Below, in pieces: positions 1-8,627 of a DNA stretch of 64,000 bases (its first letter is position 1; each line of letters begins with the position of its first letter). The notes under the pieces are model-generated. The model saw only the letters and a program-made list of their open reading frames with translations. It did not search any database and was not told the DNA's origin. Location of the stretch: contig JALSRN010000010.1 of the NCBI GenBank assembly GCA_026984735.1, forward strand, positions 22,647 to 86,646, given 5' to 3'. The position numbers and the translations under genes were made by a program. This stretch comes from Sedimenticola sp. (lineage in GTDB: Bacteria; Pseudomonadota; Gammaproteobacteria; Chromatiales; Chromatiaceae).

Positions 1-1
1 C

Positions 2-673
2 ATGCGGCTTCTTCTCGGTGGAGACGAGTCGCTCTGGCGGATCATCGGCATCTCCTTCAAAGTGTCGGGCATCGCCATCCTCATGGCCACCCCGCCCGCC
101 GTGCTCACCGCCTTCGCCCTTGCCTGGCTCCGCTTTCCTGGGCGACGCTTGTTGATTTCGCTGTTCAGCACCTTGTTGTCCGTGCCGGCGGTGGTGGTCG
201 GGCTCACCCTCTATCTGCTGCTCTCCAACCAGGGTCCCTTGGGCGACTGGCGGCTGCTCTTCACCCAGTCCGCCATGGTGGCGGGTCAGGTGGTTCTCGC
301 CTTTCCCATTCTGGTGGCCATGGGGCACGCTGCCTTGCAGTCGGTGGACCAACGGGCATGGGAAACGGCGCGCACCCTGGGGGCCTCTTTCTTCAAAGCC
401 TTCCTGCTGGTGCTTCGCGAGAGCCGCTTCGGCCTGCTGGCGGCGCTCTTGGCCGCCTACGGGCGCATCATCGCCGAAGTGGGCGCCTCGATGATGCTTG
501 GAGGAAACATCCTCGACTACACCCGCAACATCCCCACCGCCATCGCGCTGGAAACCAGCAAGGGTGAATTCGCCCAAGGCATCGCCCTGGGCGTGGTGCT
601 GTTGTTGCTCGCCTCCACCCTCAACGGCCTGCTCCACTATGTGCAGGGTAAAGGAGGAGTTTCCACCCCATGA
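2..673 (+). CDS. tupB: Tungstate/molybdate-type ABC transporter permease, 5' end at window edge
   Basis: Inner-membrane permease subunit of an anion importer that passes tungstate (possibly molybdate) to the cytoplasm. The protein has about five hydrophobic membrane segments and the permease loop that contacts the ATPase (EVGASMMLGGNI, around residue 160). The first ATG lies at base 2 and the family usually has some residues before this point, so the true start may lie upstream of the window. Its stop overlaps the start of the ATPase gene by 4 bases, and molybdenum-cofactor genes follow, which supports an oxyanion substrate. Assignment to TupB rather than another small anion permease rests on overall resemblance and context; the substrate is inferred. 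Confidence 0.8.
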   Translation: MRLLLGGDESLWRIIGISFKVSGIAILMATPPAVLTAFALAWLRFPGRRLLISLFSTLLSVPAVVVGLTLYLLLSNQGPLGDWRLLFTQSAMVAGQVVLAFPILVAMGHAALQSVDQRAWETARTLGASFFKAFLLVLRESRFGLLAALLAAYGRIIAEVGASMMLGGNILDYTRNIPTAIALETSKGEFAQGIALGVVLLLLASTLNGLLHYVQGKGGVSTP

Positions 674-1392
674 ACGAGAAATTCGCGCTGGAGGTCGAAG
701 GCTTGCGCTACGGCCCAGGCGACCGAAACCTGTTCGACTCCATGAACCTGCGCCTCGAAAGCGGACGCTGCGTTCTGCTCACCGGCGAGAACGGCGCCGG
801 GAAGACGACCCTGCTGCGCATTCTCGCGGGCCTGCAGAAACCTCGAGAGGGACGTTTCCGGTTGGAGGGGGGGGATTTCGCCGCCTGGAAGAAGATGCGC
901 CGAATCCTCCAGAAACGGGTACTCTATCTGCATCAGCAGCCCTACATGTTCGACGGTACCGTGGAGTACAACCTGAGATTCGCCCTTTCCCGAAGCACCG
1001 GACGCGGCGCCAAGGAAGAGCTCGTGGAGCGGGCGCTGGAATGGGTGGGGATGAGCGGGTTCCGACGGAAGTATGCCCGCTCCCTCTCCGGAGGCGAGCG
1101 CCAGCGGGTGGCCTTGGCCCGCGCCTGGCTGGCCTCCCCCACGGTCATGCTGCTGGACGAGCCCACCGCCAATCTCGACGCCGAATCGCGGGAACGCACC
1201 TTGCGGCTGCTGCGCCAGCTCCGTCTGCAGGGAATGACGCTGGTGCTCGCCAGCCACGACCCCCACCATTTCACCGATCTGCCGGACCGCATCCTGCGGC
1301 TGCACCAGGGAAGGATCTTCCACGCCGCCCCCCCGCCCACTCAGAAGGAAGGAAGCGCGGCGGTGATTCCGCTGCGACAGGAGCTGGCATGA
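670..1392 (+). CDS. tupC: ABC transporter ATP-binding protein, tungstate type
   Basis: ATPase that drives the TupB permease. Visible motifs are Walker A GENGAGKT (residues 39-46), the ABC signature LSGGE (139-143), Walker B LLDEPTANLD (161-170) and a switch histidine in LASHD. The length of 240 residues is normal for a single-domain ABC ATPase. It overlaps tupB by 4 bases (ATGA) and mobA follows with the same kind of overlap, so transport and cofactor synthesis are translated together. A periplasmic binding protein (TupA) would be expected to the left of the window. Family membership is secure; tungstate specificity is inferred from the partner and neighbours. Confidence 0.85.
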   Translation: MNEKFALEVEGLRYGPGDRNLFDSMNLRLESGRCVLLTGENGAGKTTLLRILAGLQKPREGRFRLEGGDFAAWKKMRRILQKRVLYLHQQPYMFDGTVEYNLRFALSRSTGRGAKEELVERALEWVGMSGFRRKYARSLSGGERQRVALARAWLASPTVMLLDEPTANLDAESRERTLRLLRQLRLQGMTLVLASHDPHHFTDLPDRILRLHQGRIFHAAPPPTQKEGSAAVIPLRQELA

Positions 1393-1988
1393 ACGGCAAG
1401 CGGCAGACCACCGGCGTGATCCTGGCGGGCGGGCTGGCGCGGCGCATGGGCGGCCGGGACAAGGGGCTGCTGGCGTTCGAGGGCCGGCCTCTCATCCGCC
1501 ATGTCATCGACGCCCTGCGTCCTCAGGTCGAACGGTTGATCGTCAATGCCAATCGCAATCTCGAAAGCTACGCCCGTTTCGGCCTGCCCGTCGTCGAAGA
1601 CGAAGTGGAGGGTTTCCAGGGGCCCTTGGCCGGCATCCTGTCGGCCATGCACCAGGCGGCCACCCCCTGGTTGTTGGTGGTCCCTTGCGATGCCCCTCAT
1701 CCTCCGCCGGATTTGCGGGAACGGTTGATGGAAGCCGCGCAAAAACGGAACGCACTCATCGCGGTGGCGCACGACGGCGTCCGCCTGCAGCCCGTGCACG
1801 CGCTGATCTCCACCGCGCTGGCCGCCGATCTGGAACAGTGGCTCGCCTCGGGCGGGCGCAAGATCGATCGCTGGTACGCGCGCCACCCCATGGCGGTGGT
1901 GGACTTTTCCGATCGTCCTGAAGCCTTCTTGAACCTCAACACGCCGGAAGAGCGGCAACGTCTGGAGAAGCAGAGGAGCGCGGGATGA
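1389..1988 (+). CDS. mobA: Molybdenum cofactor guanylyltransferase MobA
   Basis: Transfers GMP from GTP to molybdopterin cofactor, making the guanine dinucleotide form used by DMSO-reductase-family enzymes such as formate dehydrogenases and nitrate reductases. The 199-residue protein opens with the nucleotide-binding loop ILAGGLARRMGGRDKGL (11-27), has the VEDEVEGFQGPLAGI stretch typical of MobA and the metal-site region VPCDAP. The start is an ATG overlapping the tupC stop by 4 bases, and its own stop overlaps mobB. The pairing with mobB and moeA makes the assignment firm. Confidence 0.93.
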   Translation: MNGKRQTTGVILAGGLARRMGGRDKGLLAFEGRPLIRHVIDALRPQVERLIVNANRNLESYARFGLPVVEDEVEGFQGPLAGILSAMHQAATPWLLVVPCDAPHPPPDLRERLMEAAQKRNALIAVAHDGVRLQPVHALISTALAADLEQWLASGGRKIDRWYARHPMAVVDFSDRPEAFLNLNTPEERQRLEKQRSAG

Positions 1989-2557
1989 TCGACTTTCCCG
2001 TTCCACTGCTGGGCTTCTGCGCTTGGAGCGGCGCGGGGAAGACCACGCTTCTGCGTCGCCTGCTTCCGTTGTTGCGGGCACACGGCCTGCGCGTCGCCGT
2101 GGTCAAGCACGCCCACCACAGTTTCGACGTCGATCATCCGGGCAAGGACAGCTACGAACTGAGGGAAGCCGGCGCCGACCAGGTTCTGGTGGCCTCCAGG
2201 AACCGCGTGGCATGGATCCGCGAGCTCCAACGGCGGCACGAAGCGCCGCCCCTCGAAGAGGTGCTTCGGTGTCTGGACAACGGCGCCATCGATCTGGTTC
2301 TGGTGGAAGGGTACAAGAGCGCCGCGCTGCCCAAGATCGAGGTCCACCGTCCCGCCCTGGGACGTCCCCTTCTCCATCCCGGCGACCCCCACGTCATCGC
2401 CGTCGCCTCGGATCGGCCGGTGGCGACCCCCCTGCCGTGGCTGGACCTGAACCGGCCTGTCCAGGTCGCCCGTTTCATTCTCCGACATCTCCATCGTTCC
2501 GAAGAGAACCGCCATGCAGACCACGACCATTCGTACCGCTCCCAGTTGTGCCGATGA
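1985..2557 (+). CDS. mobB: Molybdopterin-guanine dinucleotide biosynthesis protein MobB
   Basis: GTP-binding partner of MobA that is not essential but improves cofactor maturation. Residues 15-20 (SGAGKT) form the P-loop, and the AVVKHAHHSFDVDHPGKDS block with VEGYK further on is characteristic of MobB. The length of 190 residues is usual. It overlaps mobA by 4 bases and its 3' end overlaps the moeA start by 44 bases, an unusually long overlap that leaves open a slightly later moeA start. Confidence 0.92.
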   Translation: MIDFPVPLLGFCAWSGAGKTTLLRRLLPLLRAHGLRVAVVKHAHHSFDVDHPGKDSYELREAGADQVLVASRNRVAWIRELQRRHEAPPLEEVLRCLDNGAIDLVLVEGYKSAALPKIEVHRPALGRPLLHPGDPHVIAVASDRPVATPLPWLDLNRPVQVARFILRHLHRSEENRHADHDHSYRSQLCR

Positions 2558-3797
2558 CCGCGAGCCCGGAATCCTCAAAGTCGAGGAGGCGCGCCGGCGC
2601 ATTCTCGACGCCGTCACCCCTTTGAAAGGAGAAGAGCGCCTGGCGCTGCGCAGCGCTCTGGGAAGAGTGCTCGCGCGTGACGTAATCTCCCCCATCGACG
2701 TGCCGGGGCACGACAACTCCGCCATGGACGGCTATGCGCTGGCCGGGGCGCAACTGCCGGAGTCGGGTTTCCTCGATCTGCGGGTGCGCGCCACCGTGGC
2801 CGCGGGCGACCGCTTCGAAGGGAGCTGTAAAAACGGCGAATGCATCCGCATCATGACCGGCGCACCCATGCCGGCGGGGACGGACACCGTGGTGATGCAG
2901 GAACGGACGATGGAGCTCAGCGACGGTCGGATCCGCATCGGCACCGGACACCGCCGGGGAGAGAACGTGCGCCGCGCCGGCGAGGACATCGCCGCCGGCG
3001 CCGTGGTGCTCGAAGCCGGCAGGTGGCTGGCGCCGGCCGACCTGGGCATCCTCGCTTCGCTGGGCGTCGCCGAAGTGAGCGTCCGCCGCCGGGTTCGGGT
3101 GGCCTTCTTCTCCACCGGCGACGAGCTGCGGGGCGTGGGCGAGCCGCTGGCGGAGGGAGAAGTCTACGACAGCAACCGCTACAGCTTGTACGGCATGCTG
3201 CGCCGGCTCGGCGCCGAAATCCAGGACATGGGGGTGGTGAGAGACGATCCCGTGGCGCTCCGCACCGCTTTCGCGGAAGCGGGCGAACTGGCCGACGTGG
3301 TCATCACCTCCGGGGGGGTCTCCGTGGGGGCGGCGGACTACACCAAGGCGGTTCTGGAAGAGCTGGGCGAGATGGCGTTCTGGAAGATCGCCATGAAGCC
3401 GGGGCGTCCCCTCGCCTTCGGGCGGCTCGGAAACGCCCACTTCTTCGGCTTGCCGGGCAACCCGGTGGCGGTGATGGTCACCTTCTACCAGTTCGTCCTG
3501 CCTGCGCTGCATTGGATGGCCAGCGGCCGGGAGTGGCGCCCCCTCATCGTGGAGGCCATCGCGGCCGAACCGCTGCGCAAGCGGCGTGGACGTTACGAAT
3601 TTCTGCGGGGAGTGATCGAGCCCGGCGACGACGGCATCCTGAGCGTGCGCAGCGTGGGACGCCAGGGATCGGGCATCCTCACGTCCATGAGCCGGGGCAA
3701 CTGTTTCATTCTGCTGGACGAAGAGCAGGGCGACGTGGCCGCGGGCGACCGCGTGCGGGTGCAGCCCTTCGCGGCGCTGACCCACTGCCAGGGGTGA
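2514..3797 (+). CDS. moeA: Molybdopterin molybdenumtransferase MoeA
   Basis: Inserts molybdate (or tungstate) into adenylylated molybdopterin. The 427-residue protein shows the MoeA N-domain with DNSAMDGYA near residue 66, the MoCF-binding domain with TSGGVSVGAADY near 263 and GLPGNPVA near 316, and a C-terminal beta domain. The start chosen gives a 44-base overlap with mobB; residues 1-20 are not conserved in kind, so a later start cannot be excluded. It ends the operon: the next gene is convergent. Its position next to tupBC suggests metal uptake and insertion are co-regulated. Confidence 0.93.
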   Translation: MQTTTIRTAPSCADDREPGILKVEEARRRILDAVTPLKGEERLALRSALGRVLARDVISPIDVPGHDNSAMDGYALAGAQLPESGFLDLRVRATVAAGDRFEGSCKNGECIRIMTGAPMPAGTDTVVMQERTMELSDGRIRIGTGHRRGENVRRAGEDIAAGAVVLEAGRWLAPADLGILASLGVAEVSVRRRVRVAFFSTGDELRGVGEPLAEGEVYDSNRYSLYGMLRRLGAEIQDMGVVRDDPVALRTAFAEAGELADVVITSGGVSVGAADYTKAVLEELGEMAFWKIAMKPGRPLAFGRLGNAHFFGLPGNPVAVMVTFYQFVLPALHWMASGREWRPLIVEAIAAEPLRKRRGRYEFLRGVIEPGDDGILSVRSVGRQGSGILTSMSRGNCFILLDEEQGDVAAGDRVRVQPFAALTHCQG

Positions 3798-3824
3798 GCC
3801 CCGCGGATTCCGAAAAGCCTTCTC

Positions 3825-4574
3825 TCATTCGGAAGGCGCGGCCGCGGCTCCCAGCCGGCCGATGATCCGCCGCACCGATTCGATGGAGCGCTCCAGAGCG
3901 GTTCGAATCTCCTCCATGGAGATCTCCTGTCCGCCGATTCCCGCCGCCCAGTTCACCACCAGCGTGAGGTGGGCAAAGCAGAGGCCCAGCTCCCGGGCCA
4001 ACGCCGCTTCGGGCATCCCGGTCATGCCCACCAGATCGCAGCCGTCGCGTCTCATGCGCTCGATCTCGGCGGCGGTCTCCAACCGGGGGCCCTGGGTGGC
4101 GCCGTAGGTGCCGCCGTCCACCACTTCGATGCCGGCCCGGCGCCCCGCTTCCAGCAGGCGCCCGCGCATCTCTCCGCAATAGGGCTCGGTGAACTCCGCA
4201 TGTTTTACCGGCGCCACCCCGCTCTCCACATAGGTGTGTTCGCGGCCCCAGGTGTAGTCGATGATCTGGTCGGGCACGCAAAGGGTCTCCGGACCCAGGG
4301 TGATGCCCCCCACCGAAGCCACGCTGACGATCCGGCGCACCCCCACCGAATGGAGCGCCCAGATGTTGGCGCGATAGTTGACCAGATGGGGCGGAATCGT
4401 GTGGGCCTCACCGTGGCGCGGCAGAAAGACGATCGGCAAGCGGTCGAAGGTGCCGAAGGTGAGCGGCGCCGAGGGCTCCCCATAGGGGGTCACCACGATC
4501 TTCCGCCGCTCCACCGCCAGGGCATCGAGGCGGCTCAAGCCGCTTCCGCCGAGAATGGCGATGCGCTCACTCAT
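3825..4574 (-). CDS. mtnP: S-methyl-5'-thioinosine/thioadenosine phosphorylase
   Basis: Phosphorolytic cleavage of methylthio-nucleosides from polyamine synthesis. The 249-residue protein has the phosphate loop GGSGL near the N-terminus, RHGEAH in the PNP/MTAP position, NYRANIWAL and the substrate segment VGMTGMPEAALARELG. In Pseudomonas the homologue beside nagZ is a methylthioinosine phosphorylase, and the same neighbour occurs here, so that substrate is more likely than methylthioadenosine; this is inference. The start overlaps the end of the phosphoribosyltransferase gene by 8 bases. It is the last gene of a minus-strand operon that begins at nagZ. Confidence 0.85.
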   Translation of the reverse strand: MSERIAILGGSGLSRLDALAVERRKIVVTPYGEPSAPLTFGTFDRLPIVFLPRHGEAHTIPPHLVNYRANIWALHSVGVRRIVSVASVGGITLGPETLCVPDQIIDYTWGREHTYVESGVAPVKHAEFTEPYCGEMRGRLLEAGRRAGIEVVDGGTYGATQGPRLETAAEIERMRRDGCDLVGMTGMPEAALARELGLCFAHLTLVVNWAAGIGGQEISMEEIRTALERSIESVRRIIGRLGAAAAPSE

Positions 4575-5133
4575 CCTTCAGGTCCTCCTCCAGAACGGCG
4601 CGGATGGAGGCCAGGTTGCGCCCCCATCCCAGATAGTCCATGCCGCAGCCGAAAAGATAACGGTCGGGCGCCTCCAGGCCCACGAAATCGGCCTGGAAGC
4701 CGCAGCCGCGATCGTGCCGCTTCTCCACCAGCACGGCGCTGAACACCCGCCGGGCGCCCTGCTCGCGGCAGTAGGAAACGATGGCCTCCAGGGTATGGCC
4801 TTCGTCGAGAATGTCGTCGATGACCAGCACCGTGCGTCCTTGCAGCGATTCCTCCGGCGCCTTCTTCCAGTGGAGATCGGCGCCGAAGGTTCGGTCCCGG
4901 TAGCGGGTGGCGTGGATGTAATCCAGGCGCAGGGGGAAATCGAGCCGCGGCAGCAGCATGCCCGCCGGGATCAGTCCTCCCTTCATCACCACCAGCGCCA
5001 GCGGGTCGCTGCCCCGCAGGCTCGGGGTGATTTGCGCCGCCATTCGGTCGAGCGCGGCCTCGACCTCGGCGGCGGAGAAGATCTCTTCCGCGCGCGCCAG
5101 ATGGCGCAGGATCCGCTCCGAAGCACGGCTCAT
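4567..5133 (-). CDS. Hypoxanthine-guanine phosphoribosyltransferase family protein
   Basis: Purine salvage enzyme joining a purine base to PRPP. The 188-residue protein carries the PRPP-binding motif VLVIDDILDEGHT (around residue 105) and the loop VVMKGGLIPAG. The reading frame is open for another 130 codons upstream, but that stretch lies inside nagZ and is its shadow; the ATG at 5133 starts the conserved protein and overlaps the nagZ stop by 4 bases. Sitting between nagZ and the methylthioinosine phosphorylase, it would recycle the hypoxanthine that phosphorylase releases, a sensible functional pairing. Confidence 0.9.
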   Translation of the reverse strand: MSRASERILRHLARAEEIFSAAEVEAALDRMAAQITPSLRGSDPLALVVMKGGLIPAGMLLPRLDFPLRLDYIHATRYRDRTFGADLHWKKAPEESLQGRTVLVIDDILDEGHTLEAIVSYCREQGARRVFSAVLVEKRHDRGCGFQADFVGLEAPDRYLFGCGMDYLGWGRNLASIRAVLEEDLKDE

Positions 5134-6188
5134 GGTTCCAGCTCCAGGCCGGCGTCCTCCTCCGTTCGCGCCTGCAGCAGGCCGAGAAGCTCCATGGCCC
5201 GTGGCCAGCGGGGATCTTCGCGCAGCTGATCGTGTGTCGGAGCGCCCCTTCCGTGCATGCGCGCCATCCGGACCTGGCGCACCGGGTCCTCGAAATGCTG
5301 CAAGGAATCGAGCACGGCCTCGGCGGCCGCGGGACGGTTGCACAACAGGATCATGTCGCAACCGGCGTCGAGCGCGGCACGGGCCCGTTCGCCGGGGCTT
5401 CCCGCTACCTCCGCGGCCGCCATGGCGAGGTCGTCGCTGAAGACCACCCCTTGGAAGCCCAGCCGTCCTCGAAGCACCTCCTTGAGCCAGAAAGCAGAGT
5501 AACCGGCTGGCTGCGGGTCGCATTGCTCGTAGATGACGTGGGCCGGCATGATCCCTTCGATGTTGTTCTCCACCAGGTGACGGAACGGCAGCAGATCATG
5601 GTTCCAGAGGGTTTCGAAGGGACGACAGTCACGCGGCAGCTCCTGGTGGGAATCTTCCGCAACGCCGCCGTGACCGGGAAAGTGCTTGCCCACCGAGGCC
5701 ATGCCGGCGTCGCGGGCGCCCCGACACCAGGCGAAGGCGAGCTTTCCCACCACCAACGGGTCGGGCGAAAAGGCGCGATCGCCGATGACGCGGCTCCGAT
5801 CGTCCCGCAGATCGAGCACGGGCGCGAAGCTGAAATCGACGCCCACGGCGCGCAACTCGGCCGCCATCAGCCAGCCCAGATGATAGGCGGCGTCCAGCGC
5901 CAGACGGGGCTCTTTCCGGTACAGCTCTCCCAAGAGAGCGGCGGGCGGCAGTTCGCTGAAACCCTCCCGAAAACGCTGCACCCGCCCTCCTTCCTGATCC
6001 ACGGCGACCAGCAAGGGAGGCCGGCGCAAGGCGTGGATGGCCTGCACCAGCTCAGCCAGCTGTCGGGGATCCTGATAGTTGCGGGCGAAGAGAATGACGC
6101 CGCCGGCCGCGGGATGGAGCAGTTTCTCCCGCTCCTCCGCGGTGAGGACGGAACCCTGGAGATCCAGCATCAACGGGCCGTGGGTCAT
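5130..6188 (-). CDS. nagZ: Beta-N-acetylhexosaminidase NagZ
   Basis: Cytoplasmic glycoside hydrolase family 3 enzyme that removes GlcNAc from muropeptides in cell-wall recycling. The 352-residue, single-domain length matches NagZ. Visible signature pieces are VAVDQEGGRVQRF, the KHFPGHG loop carrying the catalytic histidine (about residue 173) and the nucleophile aspartate in VVFSDDLAM. There is no signal peptide, as expected. It leads the short nagZ-hpt-mtnP operon; about 145 bases of non-coding DNA separate it from the L,D-transpeptidase gene upstream. Confidence 0.95.
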   Translation of the reverse strand: MTHGPLMLDLQGSVLTAEEREKLLHPAAGGVILFARNYQDPRQLAELVQAIHALRRPPLLVAVDQEGGRVQRFREGFSELPPAALLGELYRKEPRLALDAAYHLGWLMAAELRAVGVDFSFAPVLDLRDDRSRVIGDRAFSPDPLVVGKLAFAWCRGARDAGMASVGKHFPGHGGVAEDSHQELPRDCRPFETLWNHDLLPFRHLVENNIEGIMPAHVIYEQCDPQPAGYSAFWLKEVLRGRLGFQGVVFSDDLAMAAAEVAGSPGERARAALDAGCDMILLCNRPAAAEAVLDSLQHFEDPVRQVRMARMHGRGAPTHDQLREDPRWPRAMELLGLLQARTEEDAGLELEP

Positions 6189-6334
6189 GCGGATAGACCG
6201 GGCCGAATATCGCGCCGGATTCCGGGAAAAAACGGATCATGCGGCCGGCGCCAGGAGCGACTGCGGGTGAATGACGACAAGTCTTTGAACAAGCGCATCG
6301 AACGACGAAAAGTTGCAGTGGTCAGGTGCGATAT

Positions 6335-6826
6335 TCAATCATGGATATGCACGGAAGCACCATTGGAAACAACTTCAAATAATTCCTCTATATCTTTGTT
6401 TTTCATTCGTATGCACCCATGGGAGACCGGCCGCCCGATGGACGTTTCCGCAGCCGTTCCGTGGATGTAGATGAACCGCCGCAGGGTATCGCAATCGCCG
6501 CCGCGGTTGAAGCCGGGTTCGGAGCCCGTGAGCCAGAGGATGCGGGTGAGGATCCAGTCTCGCTCCGGCTCCCGCCGCCCCAGGTCCGGCGTGTAGCGTT
6601 CGCCGGTGGGGCGCCGCTCCACGAACACCGTCCCGCGGGGGCATCCGGCGCCGATCTTGATGCGCACGCGATGCCTCCCTCTGGGCGTGCAGCCGCTGCC
6701 CATCCGTTCCCCGGCTCCGTTGCGGGCGGTGGAGATGGGATAGACCCGCTCTCGCCGGTCGTCGCGCCACACTTCCAGCTCCTGGCGCCCCAGGAAGACC
6801 TCCAGTCTCACTCCTCTTCCTTCCAT
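6335..6826 (-). CDS. L,D-transpeptidase (YkuD) family protein
   Basis: Small 163-residue protein made almost only of a YkuD catalytic domain. The signature YIHGTAAE followed by RPVSHGCIRMKNKDI contains the active-site His and Cys. No signal peptide or membrane segment is visible at the N-terminus, which is unusual for an enzyme that should cross-link or modify peptidoglycan in the periplasm; the same short cytoplasmic-looking form exists in the wider ErfK/YbiS family. Its start overlaps the CYTH gene by 19 bases, so the two are probably translated together. Confident for the domain, unsure of the substrate. Confidence 0.85.
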   Translation of the reverse strand: MEGRGVRLEVFLGRQELEVWRDDRRERVYPISTARNGAGERMGSGCTPRGRHRVRIKIGAGCPRGTVFVERRPTGERYTPDLGRREPERDWILTRILWLTGSEPGFNRGGDCDTLRRFIYIHGTAAETSIGRPVSHGCIRMKNKDIEELFEVVSNGASVHIHD

Positions 6827-7287
6827 GCACTGTAGGGTACCTTGCTGAGGTTGCTGTTGTAATAGCGGGCGTCGGTGGAGACCTCTCCGCCCAGCCAGGA
6901 AGGCCTCTCGAAAGGCTCGTCGCCGTGCCCGAGCTCCACTTCCGCCACCACCAGGCCCTGGTTCTCACCGTGGAACTCGTCGATCTCCCAGCGATGCCGC
7001 CCATGGCGCACGATGTGGCGGGTCTTGTGGATGATGGGGCGATGGGCCACCAGCCGCAACAGCTCCTCCGCCTCTTCAAGAGGGATGTCGTATTCATACT
7101 CCAGTCGATGTATGCCGTCCCGCGTGCTCTTGATACCGAGCTGCGCCCTCCCCTCGCAGACGCGCACGCGAACGGAAGACTGGGCGTCCCGGCTCAGATA
7201 GCCCTGCTTCATCTCCATGGAACGCTCCACCTCCTGCCGCCAGGCGTCGGAGGCGAGGAGAAACTTGCGTTCGATCTCGACGGCCAT
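6808..7287 (-). CDS. CYTH domain protein (triphosphate tunnel metalloenzyme)
   Basis: The 159-residue protein begins with the EIERKF motif (residues 4-9) that supplies metal-binding glutamates, followed by the alternating charged strands of the tunnel fold (SVRVRV, LGIKSTR, RLEYEYDI, WEIDEF, VVAEVEL). Short stand-alone members hydrolyse inorganic tripolyphosphate or act on other triphosphates; which applies here cannot be told. It lies directly downstream of rlmD (14-base gap) and overlaps the L,D-transpeptidase gene. Confidence 0.85.
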   Translation of the reverse strand: MAVEIERKFLLASDAWRQEVERSMEMKQGYLSRDAQSSVRVRVCEGRAQLGIKSTRDGIHRLEYEYDIPLEEAEELLRLVAHRPIIHKTRHIVRHGRHRWEIDEFHGENQGLVVAEVELGHGDEPFERPSWLGGEVSTDARYYNSNLSKVPYSAWKEEE

Positions 7288-7301
7288 GCAGCCATCCTAA
7301 C

Positions 7302-8627
7302 TCATTTTACGAACAGCGCCATGGACTCCACGTGGGCCGTGTGGGGAAACATGTCCATCACGCCAGCCGACACCAGACGGTAGCCATGCCGGTGCACCAG
7401 CTCTCCTGCGTCCCGCGCCAGGGTGCCAGGATAGCAGGAGACGTAGAGGATGCGCTCCACTCCCAGACGCGGGAGATGCTCCAGCACCTCGAAGGCGCCG
7501 CTGCGCGGCGGATCCAGCAGAACCTTGTGGAACGACTTTTTGAGCCAGGGCTCGTGCTGCAGCGGTTCGTAAAGGTTGGCCGCATGGAAATCGACGTTCT
7601 CCAGCCGGTTGGCCTCGGCGTTGGCACGCGCGCGGGCCACCAGCTCGGGCGCGCCCTCCACGCCGGTCACCCATCCCGCCCGGGTGGCCAGCGGCAGGGT
7701 GAAATTGCCCACGCCGCAGAAAAGATCCAGCACCCGCTCGCCTTCTTCCGGCTCCAGCAGCTCGACGGCGCGGCGAACCATGCGGCGGTTGATCTCGCTG
7801 TTCACCTGGGTGAAATCGGTGGGCTCGAAATGGATCGTCAGATCGAAATCGGGAAGGCGATAACGAAGATCCGCCCTCTCTTCCAGAGGCGCCACGCTCT
7901 CGGGGCCCGCGGGTTGCAGATAGAAGAAAAAACCGTGTTGCCGGCCGAATCGCTTCAGCCGCTCCCGGTCCTTTTCGGTGAGCGGATCGAGGTTGCGCAG
8001 GATCAACACGCACTGTTCGTCGTCCAGGGCCACTTCGATCTGGGCGATGCGGTGGGGAATGGAGAGATCGCCGATGAGCCGCGACAGATCCATCAGCGCC
8101 CCGCCCACCCGCGGATGGAGTACCTCGCACCGCTCCAACTCCGCCACATAGCTGGAGCCGCGCTCGCGAAATCCCACCAGCACCCGGCCCTTCTTGGGGA
8201 CCCGTTTCACCCCCAAGCGCGCCTTGCGGCGGTATCCCCACGGGTCGCCGTTCACCAGGGGCGGCAGCAGCGTCTCCGGTTCTACCTTTCCCAGGTGGTG
8301 GAAGGCGTCGAGCAGCGACCGCTGTTTGTATTCGATCTGGGCGGTGGCATGGAGATGCTGCAGCGAACAGCCGCCGCAGAGGCCGAAATGGGCGCAGCGC
8401 GGCTCCACCCGGTGCGGACTGGCTTCGAGCACTTCGACGAGCTCCCCCTCGTCGCGGTTGCGGCGCCGCGCGGTGTAACGGAATCTCACCCGCTCTCCCG
8501 GCAGGGCTCCATGGATGAAGGTGGCCTTGCCTTCCACCCGGGCGACGCCCCGGCCGTCGTGGGAGAGCCCCTCGACCTGGGCCTCCACCGGCTCCTGCGG
8601 CAGCCGCCGCCGTCCGCGCCGTCCCAT
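7302..8627 (-). CDS. rlmD: 23S rRNA (uracil-1939-C5)-methyltransferase RlmD
   Basis: Methylates U1939 of 23S rRNA using SAM. From the ATG at 8627 the protein has 441 residues: an N-terminal TRAM domain (EGLSHDGRGVARVEGKATFI), an iron-sulfur site (CAHFGLCGGC plus a later Cys in ERCEVLHP), the SAM-binding DLFCGVGNFTLPLA, and the catalytic cysteine in YVSCYPGTLARD. An upstream ATG 20 codons earlier is inside cysM and rich in Arg; the inner ATG is preferred because it overlaps the cysM stop in a TGATG arrangement. Confidence 0.93.
   Translation of the reverse strand: MGRRGRRRLPQEPVEAQVEGLSHDGRGVARVEGKATFIHGALPGERVRFRYTARRRNRDEGELVEVLEASPHRVEPRCAHFGLCGGCSLQHLHATAQIEYKQRSLLDAFHHLGKVEPETLLPPLVNGDPWGYRRKARLGVKRVPKKGRVLVGFRERGSSYVAELERCEVLHPRVGGALMDLSRLIGDLSIPHRIAQIEVALDDEQCVLILRNLDPLTEKDRERLKRFGRQHGFFFYLQPAGPESVAPLEERADLRYRLPDFDLTIHFEPTDFTQVNSEINRRMVRRAVELLEPEEGERVLDLFCGVGNFTLPLATRAGWVTGVEGAPELVARARANAEANRLENVDFHAANLYEPLQHEPWLKKSFHKVLLDPPRSGAFEVLEHLPRLGVERILYVSCYPGTLARDAGELVHRHGYRLVSAGVMDMFPHTAHVESMALFVK

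Noticed and set aside
3808..3834. Inverted repeat TTCCGAA/TTCGGAA between moeA and mtnP as terminator
   Set aside because: Short arms, 13-base loop and no T tract.
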